DNA from: Rhodanobacter sp. UBA5168
GTDB lineage: Bacteria > Pseudomonadota > Gammaproteobacteria > Xanthomonadales > Rhodanobacteraceae
Assembly (NCBI GenBank): GCA_002413455.1
Contig: DHXA01000027.1
Location: 682-11,838, forward strand
Direction: 5' to 3'
DNA: 11,157 bases
The stretch's first letter is position 1. Each line of letters begins with the position of its first letter. The notes under the pieces were generated by a model. The model did not search any database and had not been told where the DNA came from. It was given only the letters and a program-made list of their open reading frames with translations. Shown piece after piece: positions 4,856-11,157 of the stretch. Made by a program: the position numbers and the translations under genes.

Positions 4856-6574
4856 TCATTGGCTGCCCTGCAATCGGGCGGTCAGATCGAGCACGCGCGG
4901 ATGATTCGGTGCCAGCTTGCGGGCATGATCCAGCGACTGGCTGGCGTCGACGCGATCACCGCGCGCGAGCTGCTGCTCGGCCTGATCGAGCCATGCGCCG
5001 GCCAGCCGATCGCTCAGCGCACTCTGCGCCGCACCGCCCGGCGCCAGCTCGGCCAGGTTCGCCAGCATGTCGTCGGCCCGAACCAGTTTGCCCGCGGCCA
5101 GCGCCTGGTTGAACTGAAGCTCCACCTGTCCGGGCAGCACCTGCAGCCCACGCAGGGCCAATTCGTTGTTGCCGTCGATCGCCAACGCGCTGCGATACAG
5201 GTCATACGCGCTGTCGCCAGGGGGCAACATGATGTCGCCGTTCTTCGCGGCCTGCTGCGCGCGCTGCACCAGTCGCGCCGCCGCCGCACTCTGCTGCGGC
5301 GAAAGCACCACCGGTGCGGGCGGCGCTTCGGCCTCGTCCGCACTTGCAGTATTTGCGTCTGCTTTTGCGACAGGCGCCGGCGCCTGCGCTGGCGCGGCAC
5401 TGCCCAGGCGCGCGCGCGCAGCCGCAAGGTCCGCCGACTTCGGCGCCAGCAGCGCCGCCTGATCGAGCAACCGGTTCGCCTGTGTCATATCGCCGGCATC
5501 GATCGCCGCGCTCGCCTGCACCGTCAAGGCCTGCGCGACTTTGCCGAGCCCGATCCGGGCCTGGGCATTGTCCGGGTCGAGCTTGAGTGCGTCCTGGAAG
5601 TGGGCGAGTGCGGTATCGTCGCCGGCGCCGCCGATGCGACCGTCACGCAAGGCGTCCTGCCCCTGGCTGAGCGCAGCATCCAGCGCACTGTTGTCCTGCT
5701 TGCGGGTCTGCGCCTGCAGCGCACGCAGCGCCGGCAGCGCGCCGTTGTTAGGCTGCAGCGCTGCGAGTTGTTCGATATTGGCGCCGGCCGCGACGGTATC
5801 CTTCGCATCGAACGCCTTGCGCGCCCGCACCGCCAGCGCGTAGCCGACCTGATCGAGCCCGTGTGCCGCCACCGCGTTGTCGGGATCGGCGCGCAGCACG
5901 CGCTGGTACAGCTCGCCAGCACCATCGGCGCCGACCAGCTTGCCCGCCGCCAATGCCTGCTGCGCCTGGTCCACGAGATCCACTGTCTGCACCTGCGCGG
6001 CATGAACGACACTGATCGCGTGATCCAGCCGATCGATGTCGCTGCCGCCGCCGAGCAGCTCGCGGGCGGTCGCCGCCTGCTGCGTCGCCTGATCGAGGTG
6101 ACCCGCCTGCAGTGCGGCATCGGCCTGCGCCAGTTCGGCCAGGCCGACCTGGCGCAGGCCGGCACGGGCGCGGTCATTGTCCGGCTCCAGCGCCGTCGCG
6201 GCCTGAAACAGCTCGCGTGCGCTGGTCCCATCCTGGCCGTCCAGACGTCCATCCTGCAGGGCTTGCTGCGCTTGCGTCAGCACCGTGTTGAAGTCGGTGC
6301 GCGGCAGCATGCCGCGCAAACGGTTCTGGTTGACCCAGAGTGTGCCGGCTGCCGCAACCAGCAGCAGCAACAACAGCGGAACAAGCCAGCCCCGACGACG
6401 TCGGTGGTGCCTGGATGCGCCCCGTCTGGCATGCGAGTGGCGCGGCTCGAAGGTTACTTCGGGCAAGTCGTCGCGGGATGGTCCGCGCGGCGCATCCATG
6501 CGATCGAGATCACCCAGGGTGGGCTCGGTGCGCAAGGGGGGGTGTGGGTCTTGCTGATCTCGGCGTTCGCTCAT
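4856..6574 (-). CDS. Membrane-anchored protein with four long tandem TPR-like modules
   Basis: This 572-residue protein has a hydrophilic, charge-rich N-terminus of about 60 residues ending in an Arg/His-rich run (HARRGASRHHRRRR), one membrane segment at about 62-80 (GWLVPLLLLLLVAAAGTLWV), then a long helical region. The basic run before the membrane segment implies the N-terminus in the cytoplasm and the repeats in the periplasm. The repeat region has TPR-type signatures such as LFQAATALEPDNDRARAGL (122-140), LYQRVLRADPDNAVAAHGL and HFQDALKLDPDNAQARIGL. An Ala/Pro-rich linker (391-430) precedes the last module. No enzyme motif is present; a scaffolding or interaction role in the envelope is inference. 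The ATG at 6574 is chosen because it gives a normal topology; the frame is open far upstream only as a shadow of relA. The gene lies 86 nt downstream of relA and 7 nt upstream of the dehydrogenase-like gene. I do not recognise a named homologue. Confidence 0.85.
   Translation of the reverse strand: MSERRDQQDPHPPLRTEPTLGDLDRMDAPRGPSRDDLPEVTFEPRHSHARRGASRHHRRRRGWLVPLLLLLLVAAAGTLWVNQNRLRGMLPRTDFNTVLTQAQQALQDGRLDGQDGTSARELFQAATALEPDNDRARAGLRQVGLAELAQADAALQAGHLDQATQQAATARELLGGGSDIDRLDHAISVVHAAQVQTVDLVDQAQQALAAGKLVGADGAGELYQRVLRADPDNAVAAHGLDQVGYALAVRARKAFDAKDTVAAGANIEQLAALQPNNGALPALRALQAQTRKQDNSALDAALSQGQDALRDGRIGGAGDDTALAHFQDALKLDPDNAQARIGLGKVAQALTVQASAAIDAGDMTQANRLLDQAALLAPKSADLAAARARLGSAAPAQAPAPVAKADANTASADEAEAPPAPVVLSPQQSAAAARLVQRAQQAAKNGDIMLPPGDSAYDLYRSALAIDGNNELALRGLQVLPGQVELQFNQALAAGKLVRADDMLANLAELAPGGAAQSALSDRLAGAWLDQAEQQLARGDRVDASQSLDHARKLAPNHPRVLDLTARLQGSQ
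4997..6283 (-). repeat. Four protein-level modules of about 100 residues in the TPR protein
   Basis: Within the TPR protein, modules start at residues 98 (VLTQAQQALQDGR), 199 (DLVDQAQQALAAGK), 301 (ALSQGQDALRDGR) and 435 (LVQRAQQAAKNGD). The first three are spaced 101 and 102 residues. The fourth is 134 residues on, because an Ala/Pro-rich linker of roughly 32 residues intervenes. Each reads AQ.AL..G(R/K), a Gly/Asp-rich loop, (L/H)(F/Y)..AL..DPDN..A..GL..V, then a second helical pair with A..A..AG....A...L. A further half module (527-566, WLDQAEQQLARGDRVDA) ends the protein. This is a higher-order repeat, not a run of standard 34-residue TPRs. Confidence 0.8.
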
Positions 6575-6598
6575 GATCCGCGGCTGTGAATGCTGTCG

Positions 6599-6622
6599 CC
6601 ACAGCTTAGCATCGGGCTGTGG
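6599..6622 (-). other. Hairpin between relA and the TPR gene
   Basis: CCACAGC (6599-6605) and GCTGTGG (6616-6622) form a perfect 7-bp inverted repeat with a 10-nt loop in the 86-nt gap. On the transcribed minus strand no U-run follows, so it is not a canonical intrinsic terminator. It may attenuate, mark a processing site, or be chance; the downstream start is 25 nt away. Confidence 0.4.
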
Positions 6623-6660
6623 GCTACCTTGCCCGCGCCAGACCGGCATTGCGGGGTCAT

Positions 6661-8781
6661 TCAGCCGACGCCGACCCGCCGCACGTCGATCACATTGGGC
6701 AGCGCCAGCAATTTGCCGAGCAGGGTCGAGAGCTGCTCGAAGTCGCGCACGCGCAGGGTGAAACGCATCTCCACCTCGCCAGTGTGCGCGAACTGGCGGC
6801 TGGACGAGGCGATGATGTGCGTGCCGGCGTTGCTGATGACACTGGTGACGTCCTTCTGCAAACCCTTGCGGTCGTAGCCGCGCAGCTCGATGTCGACCTC
6901 GTAGGCCTGGCTGGCGGCGCTGCCCCAGCTCACCTCGATCACCCGGTCCGGGTCGCGCCGCAGCAACCGCGCGAGGCTGCCGCAATCGGCACGATGTACC
7001 GACACGCCCCGGCCTCTGGTGATGAAGCCGCGCACCGGATCGCCGGGCAGCGGCTGGCAGCAGCGTGCCAGCGTGGTCAGCAGGTTGCCGATGCCCTCGA
7101 TGCTGAGCGCGCTGTGATCGAGCGTGACCGGCCGTGCGGTCACCGGTGGTGGCGGAGGCGCCGGCGGCTGCGCGGCTTCCTGCACCACGCGGGCGATCTG
7201 GCCCGGCGTGATCTCGCCCAGCGCCAGAGCGACCAGCAATTCGTCGTGGGTCTGCAGATGGAAGTGCGCGGGCAGCTTCGTCACGTCCGCGCCCGACAGC
7301 GCCAACCGCTTCAGCTCGCGCTCGAACATGCTGCGGCCCACCGCGAGGTTCGCGTCGTGCGCGATCCGGCGGAACCACGCGCGCACCTTGTCCTTCGCCC
7401 GCGCGGTGTTGAGATATCCATGGTGCGGCGACAGCCAGTCGCGGCTGGGCTCGCCCAGTTTGGTGGTGAGGATTTCCACCCGATCGCCGCTCTGCGGCTG
7501 GAACGTCAGCGGCACGATGCGGCCGTTGACCTTGGCGCCGCGACAGCGATGGCCGACCTCGGTATGCACCAGGTAGGCGAAATCCAGCACGGTCGAACCG
7601 CGCGCGAGATCGAACACCTCGCCCTTGGGCGTCAGCAGGTAGACGCGGTCTTCCAGCAGCTCGGTGTGCAGCTCGGCGGCCAGCGCGCTGTCGTCGTCGC
7701 CGCGCGGCTCCAGCAGCTTGCGCATCCAGGCGATCTTCGCCTCGAACTCGGCGTCGCTGCTGCCGCCTTCCTTGTAGCGCCAGTGCGCGGCCACGCCCAG
7801 TTCGTTCGCCCGGTGCATCTCGTGGGTGCGGATCTGCACTTCCAGCGTCTTGCCTTCCGGTCCCAGCACGGCGGTGTGCAGCGACCGGTAGCCGTTCGCC
7901 TTGGGCCGCGCGATGTAGTCGTCGAACTCGCCCGGCAAATGCGGCCAGCGCGCATGCACGACGCCCAGCGCGGCGTAGCAGTCGGTGATGTTGTCGACCA
8001 GCACGCGCACCGCGCGGATGTCGTACATGTCGGAGAAGTCCAGCGACTTGCGCTGCATCTTCTTCCAGATCGAATAGATGTGCTTGGGCCGTCCGGCCAG
8101 CTCGGCATGGATGCCGGCGGCGGCGAGCGAGCGCTGCAACTCGTCCAGCGACTCGCGGATGAAACTCTCGCGGTCGCTGCGCCGCTCGTCGAGCAGCCTG
8201 GCGATGCGGCGGTAGGTGTCCGGCTGCAGGAAGCGGAACGCCAGATCCTCCAGCTCCCATTTCAGCTGCCAGATGCCGAGCCGGTTCGCCAGCGGTGCAT
8301 GGATGTCGCGGGTCAGCTGCGCCAGCGCGGCCGCCTGCTCCAGTGGCAGTGAGGCCGCCGCACGCATCCGCGCCAGCTGCCGCGCCAGCAGCACGAAGAC
8401 CACGCGCAGGTCGCGCACGATCGCCAGCAACAGGCGACGCAAGCCTTCGGCCGCACCTCCGGGCGCCCGCTGGGCGTGCAACGCCCACACCTGTTCGGCC
8501 GCCTGCTGTCCACCGACCAGCCGCTGCAGTTCCGCCGGCAGCTTCGCGGCGTGGCTCTTCCACAGTGCCGGATCGACCCGTGCCAGTTCGAACCACAAGG
8601 CCGCCGCCTGGGTCTGCGCGTCGCAGCCGAGCATGCCGAGCAGATCCAGCACGTCGCCGCATTCGGCTTCGGGAACGGGATGCGCCGCGCAGGCCTGCAA
8701 TGCCTCGGCCAGCACCGGCGGCAGCGTGCCGGCGCGATCGCGCCAAGGCTGCAGGCTGGTGGGTGTGACGGGCGGCGCCAT
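6661..8781 (-). CDS. relA: RelA, ribosome-associated GTP pyrophosphokinase ((p)ppGpp synthetase I)
   Basis: This 706-residue long RSH protein (E. coli RelA has 744) transfers pyrophosphate from ATP to GDP/GTP when uncharged tRNA occupies the ribosomal A site, making the stringent-response alarmone. The N-terminal 150 residues are a degenerate, shortened HD region without the HDxxED hydrolase motif, so it should only synthesise. The synthetase domain follows: LANRLGIWQLKWELED (165-180), the G-loop GRPKHIYSIWKKMQ (230-243), EFDDYIARPKANGYRSLH (285-302; the EFDD signature of monofunctional RelA) and EVQIRTHEMH. Then come TGS (EDRVYLLTPKGEVFDL, from 377), a helical domain, a polyproline linker (539-547), a zinc-finger-like domain with ARCCQP (Cys574, Cys575), His596 and Cys600, and a C-terminal ACT/RRM domain (about 622-706). 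The ATG at 8781 lacks a Shine-Dalgarno sequence; a hairpin lies just upstream. hrpA ends 90 nt upstream on the same strand. Confidence 0.96.
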   Translation of the reverse strand: MAPPVTPTSLQPWRDRAGTLPPVLAEALQACAAHPVPEAECGDVLDLLGMLGCDAQTQAAALWFELARVDPALWKSHAAKLPAELQRLVGGQQAAEQVWALHAQRAPGGAAEGLRRLLLAIVRDLRVVFVLLARQLARMRAAASLPLEQAAALAQLTRDIHAPLANRLGIWQLKWELEDLAFRFLQPDTYRRIARLLDERRSDRESFIRESLDELQRSLAAAGIHAELAGRPKHIYSIWKKMQRKSLDFSDMYDIRAVRVLVDNITDCYAALGVVHARWPHLPGEFDDYIARPKANGYRSLHTAVLGPEGKTLEVQIRTHEMHRANELGVAAHWRYKEGGSSDAEFEAKIAWMRKLLEPRGDDDSALAAELHTELLEDRVYLLTPKGEVFDLARGSTVLDFAYLVHTEVGHRCRGAKVNGRIVPLTFQPQSGDRVEILTTKLGEPSRDWLSPHHGYLNTARAKDKVRAWFRRIAHDANLAVGRSMFERELKRLALSGADVTKLPAHFHLQTHDELLVALALGEITPGQIARVVQEAAQPPAPPPPPVTARPVTLDHSALSIEGIGNLLTTLARCCQPLPGDPVRGFITRGRGVSVHRADCGSLARLLRRDPDRVIEVSWGSAASQAYEVDIELRGYDRKGLQKDVTSVISNAGTHIIASSSRQFAHTGEVEMRFTLRVRDFEQLSTLLGKLLALPNVIDVRRVGVG

Positions 8782-8791
8782 GCGAAGGAAT

Positions 8792-8836
8792 GTCCGGTTC
8801 GGACGTCCATAGTAGCTGCAGTGCCCAAGCTTTCAG
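8792..8836 (-). promoter_or_regulatory. relA: Candidate relA promoter and leader hairpin
   Basis: In the 90-nt gap after hrpA, the minus strand carries CTGAAA (plus 8831-8836; 4/6 of the -35 consensus), a 16-bp spacer and TACTAT (plus 8809-8814; 4/6 of the -10 consensus). Transcription would start near 8802. Directly downstream, GTCCG-AAC-CGGAC (8792-8804) is a perfect 5-bp inverted repeat with a 3-nt loop, overlapping the palindrome GGACGTCC (8801-8808). The region just before the ATG has no purine-rich Shine-Dalgarno sequence. Promoter strength and hairpin function are inference. Confidence 0.35.
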
Positions 8837-8871
8837 CGGTAATTCGCGTGGCGCCCGCCGAAGACTTGCGC

Positions 8872-11157
8872 TCAGCCCAGCGCCGCCAGTGCCTTCGCCA
8901 GCCGTTTTGCCGAAACCGGTTCGGCCGTCTTCAGCTCCTGCGCGAACAGCGACACGCGCCACTCCTCGATCAGCCAGCGCAGCTCGGCCAGCGCGGCCGC
9001 GTCGGCGCCGGCCGCACGGTGCTGCAGGTACGCGCGCCAGTACGGCATGACCTGCAGCATGCGCTGCTGGTCCTTCGCCGGATCCTGGCGCAGCCGCTCG
9101 CCGCGCAGGCGCATCGCCTTCAGATAGCGCGGGTAATGCACCAGCCGCGCCGTCGGCAGCTCGCGCAGGAAGCCCGGCGTCAGCAGCGCGTCGAGCTGTT
9201 CGCGCAGGTCGTCGTAGCTGGCTCGTGCGAAACCCAGCAGCGGCGGTTGCAGCCACGGCTTCAGTTCGGCCTGCGCTTCAACGATCGGCTCGGCCAGCTT
9301 CAACCGCTCGACGCCGGCGCCGAACAGTTCGCGCGAAAACTGCGTGCGCAGCTTCTCGAATGTGCCGGCCGTGCGCACGTCCAGATCGTGCTGATCGAGC
9401 AGGTCGCTGAAACCGCCTTCGAGCAGATCCTCGCGCAGACCATCGACACCGCCGAGCGGCGCGTATTTCAGCGCCAGCGCATTGCCGACCGGCAGGCGCC
9501 GACGCGCCTGTTTCGCGTCGCTGGCCAGCGCATTGCGCAACAATCGCACCACGCCTTGAACGTGCGCCGCGCGCGCCTCGTCGCTGCGCTCGAACACGCG
9601 CAACGCCACCGTCTCGCCCAGGTCGACCAGTGCAGGAAACGCGATCAGGCCGCCGTCGGAACGCACCTGCGCCGGGATCTCCTCGAAGTCCCAGGTGGCC
9701 ACGTCCTCACGGGTGAGTTCGATGTCGGTCTTGCGCGAGAACGCTTCGCGCGCCTGGCCTTCCCACTGCCCGCGCAACGCGGCGAGATCACGGTTGCTGG
9801 CCAGCGTCTTTCCGCCCTCGTCATGCAGGCGGTAACGCATGCGGAAATGCGCCGGCAGCTCGATGGCAGCAAATTCGGCGGCGGCAATGTCGACACCGGT
9901 GGCGCGCTTGAGGAACGTCGCCAGCGTTTTCGTGAGCGGCTCGTCGCGCGGCGATTCGGCCTCGACAAACGCCCGCGCGAAGTCCGGCGCCGGCACGAAG
10001 TTGCGGCGCAGTGCCTTGGGCAGACCACGGATCAGCTCGGCCACCTTCTCGCCCAGCAGGCCGGGGACCAGCCATTCGCAACGCGCGGGCGGCAGCGCGT
10101 TCAGCATCGCCAACGGCAGATGCAGGGTGACGCCGTCGGCTTCGTCGCCAGGGACGAAACGGTATTCCAGTTTGTAACGCTGCGGCGTGATTTCCAGGGT
10201 GGCGGGAAACGCCTTCACATCCAGCCCCGCGCCACCGACCATCACATCGTCCAGCGACCAGCGCAACGCGGCCTGCTCGGCCGGGCGCGCCTTGCGGTAC
10301 CACGCATCCAGTGCGCGACTGCTGGCGATCTCCTCGGGCAGCTTGCCCTCGAAGAACGCGACCAGATTGTCCTCGTGGCGGATCAATCCTTCGCGACGCT
10401 GCTTCGCCTCGATGCCGAGCGCGTCTTCCAGCACGCGCTGGTTCGCGCGCACGAAATCCGCACGACTGTCTATATCGCCGCGGGTTAGCGCTTCGCGCAG
10501 AAAGATCGCATGTGCCAGCACCGGATCCTGTTGCTGGAACGTCACCGGACGTTTCTCCACCAGCACCAGGCCGAACAGGCTGACCTGCTCATACGCCACC
10601 ACGCAGCCGCGCTTCTTCGACCAGTGCGCATCGCGGCAACTCGTGCGCAGCAGGTGCGCTGCCTGCTGCTCGATCCACAGTGGCTCCACCCGCGCGTTCG
10701 TCATGCCCCACACGCGCCCGCCCACGTCGAGGATCTGCGCGGAAAAGATCCAGTTCGGCGGCACCTTGGACAAGGCCGAGCCGGGGAATACATGGAATTT
10801 GCGCTCGCGCGTGCTCTGGTACACGCCCTTCTCGTCCTTGCGCCCGACCTGGGTGGGCAGGCCGGCGAGCAAAGCGCGATGCACCGATTCGTAGTGACGA
10901 TTTGCATCCGCCTCATTGATCGTTGCAACCACGTGCTCGCGCGCGGCACCACGCTCAAGCACTTTCCCACGCTCGCGGGGAAGCGCGTTGGGAGAAAGGG
11001 ACGCTCGCTTCGACGCCGAGCGCTCCCTCACCGCAGCCATCTCGCCCACCGCCTGCGACGGGGAAGAGGGCGCGTTCGCATCCAGCTTCCACCCAAGATC
11101 CTGCACCACCAGCAGCAACTGCCGATGCAGCTCGCGCCACTCGCGCATGCGCATGAA
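8872..11157 (-). CDS. hrpA: ATP-dependent RNA helicase HrpA (C-terminal part)
   Basis: The window holds the last 761 residues of a DEAH-box helicase whose start and motor core (Walker A, DEAH box) lie beyond the right edge. E. coli HrpA has 1300 residues and acts on stalled or collided ribosomes. The order of conserved blocks follows E. coli: MREWRELHRQL at the edge; ESVHRALLAGLPTQVG; RKFHVFPGSALSKVPPNWIF (OB-fold-type domain); the DUF3418 region with DGVTLHLPLAMLN and LRRNFVPAPDFARAF; the C-terminal ELRWLIEEWRVSLFAQEL before stop TGA 8874-8872. Compared with E. coli there is an extra stretch of about 50-58 residues right after LGWKLD (window residues 21-26), rich in Ser/Arg/Ala and low in similarity to the family; see the separate insertion entry. 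The rest looks intact. relA follows after 90 nt, with no clear terminator between. Confidence 0.95.
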   Translation of the reverse strand, partial: FMRMREWRELHRQLLLVVQDLGWKLDANAPSSPSQAVGEMAAVRERSASKRASLSPNALPRERGKVLERGAAREHVVATINEADANRHYESVHRALLAGLPTQVGRKDEKGVYQSTRERKFHVFPGSALSKVPPNWIFSAQILDVGGRVWGMTNARVEPLWIEQQAAHLLRTSCRDAHWSKKRGCVVAYEQVSLFGLVLVEKRPVTFQQQDPVLAHAIFLREALTRGDIDSRADFVRANQRVLEDALGIEAKQRREGLIRHEDNLVAFFEGKLPEEIASSRALDAWYRKARPAEQAALRWSLDDVMVGGAGLDVKAFPATLEITPQRYKLEYRFVPGDEADGVTLHLPLAMLNALPPARCEWLVPGLLGEKVAELIRGLPKALRRNFVPAPDFARAFVEAESPRDEPLTKTLATFLKRATGVDIAAAEFAAIELPAHFRMRYRLHDEGGKTLASNRDLAALRGQWEGQAREAFSRKTDIELTREDVATWDFEEIPAQVRSDGGLIAFPALVDLGETVALRVFERSDEARAAHVQGVVRLLRNALASDAKQARRRLPVGNALALKYAPLGGVDGLREDLLEGGFSDLLDQHDLDVRTAGTFEKLRTQFSRELFGAGVERLKLAEPIVEAQAELKPWLQPPLLGFARASYDDLREQLDALLTPGFLRELPTARLVHYPRYLKAMRLRGERLRQDPAKDQQRMLQVMPYWRAYLQHRAAGADAAALAELRWLIEEWRVSLFAQELKTAEPVSAKRLAKALAALG
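10901..11083. repeat. Palindrome-rich in-frame insertion in hrpA with flanking 9-nt direct repeats
   Basis: TTTGCATCC (10901-10909) and TTCGCATCC (11075-11083) are direct repeats identical at eight of nine bases and exactly 174 nt (58 codons) apart. Between them lie three inverted repeats: CTTTCCCACGC (10962-10972) with GCGTTGGGAGAAAG (10985-10998); CGCTCG (11002-11007) with CGAGCG (11017-11022); GCGCTCCCTC (11020-11029) with GAGGGCGCG (11066-11074). The part around 11024-11070 (CTCCCTCACCGCAGCCATCT, then CGCCC...GGGGAAGAGGG) resembles a decayed copy of the CCCTCACCCCAACCCTCTCC-type intergenic repeat of proteobacteria. Without one 174-nt unit, HrpA reads LGWKLDANRHYESVHRALL, which aligns cleanly with E. 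coli HrpA. Repeat identity and transposition are inference. Confidence 0.6.

Noticed and set aside
4856..6574. DNA-level tandem repeats or a CRISPR-like array in the TPR gene
   Set aside because: The periodicity is at protein level only; nucleotide copies are diverged and there are no short identical repeats with unique spacers.
4562..6589. 675-codon plus-strand ORF opposite the TPR and SDR genes
   Set aside because: It spans two well-supported minus-strand genes and shows only Arg/Gln/Leu-rich composition without motifs.
6575..9256. An apparent 1466-residue minus-strand ORF extending the TPR protein far upstream
   Set aside because: The upstream 894 residues are a low-complexity Arg/Ala/Gly-rich shadow of relA and the end of hrpA; the true protein starts at ATG 6574, just before its membrane-anchor topology makes sense.
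8476..10488. 670-codon plus-strand ORF opposite hrpA and relA
   Set aside because: Antisense shadow across a gene boundary; the minus-strand reading gives unmistakable HrpA and RelA.

Overview
The window is high-GC gammaproteobacterial chromosome. The gene families and a REP-type repeat related to GTGGGAGCGACTTCAGTCGC suggest Xanthomonadales, probably Rhodanobacteraceae (Rhodanobacter/Dyella/Luteibacter-like). That placement is inference from remembered protein and repeat character; no search was run. The region is dense, mostly core-genome, and almost all genes run leftward on the minus strand. There is no tRNA, rRNA, IS transposase, prophage or CRISPR array, and no gene-free stretch longer than about 170 bases.

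Layout from right to left, in the direction of transcription of most genes. (1) The C-terminal 760 residues of HrpA, a DEAH-box RNA helicase; the helicase core lies beyond the right edge. (2) A complete monofunctional-type RelA (p)ppGpp synthetase. (3) A 572-residue inner-membrane-anchored protein built from four long TPR-like modules of about 100 residues. (4) An atypical short-chain dehydrogenase/epimerase-like protein 7 nt downstream of it. (5) A 166-bp gap with one REP-like element and a candidate -10 box. (6) Penicillin-binding protein 1B (mrcB). (7) A small TPR lipoprotein starting 2 nt after the mrcB stop, very probably an LpoP-type activator of PBP1B. Facing these on the plus strand is (8) a DUF4166 protein, preceded by a short ORF with a very good ribosome binding site. 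(9) At the left edge are the first 59 residues of a YoaA/DinG-family DNA helicase on the minus strand, divergent from (8).

The genes fall into a translation-stress pair (hrpA, relA), an envelope pair (mrcB and its lipoprotein partner) and a TPR/dehydrogenase pair of unknown role between them. The most unusual structure is a likely 174-nt in-frame insertion in hrpA. It is rich in palindromes, resembles a degenerate intergenic repeat, and is flanked by near-identical 9-nt direct repeats; removing one repeat unit restores a clean HrpA alignment. Other points worth attention are the four-module TPR protein, the mrcB/lipoprotein coupling, palindromes abutting the yoaA and relA start regions, and a polyproline stretch inside RelA. 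I see no wholly new multi-gene system here.
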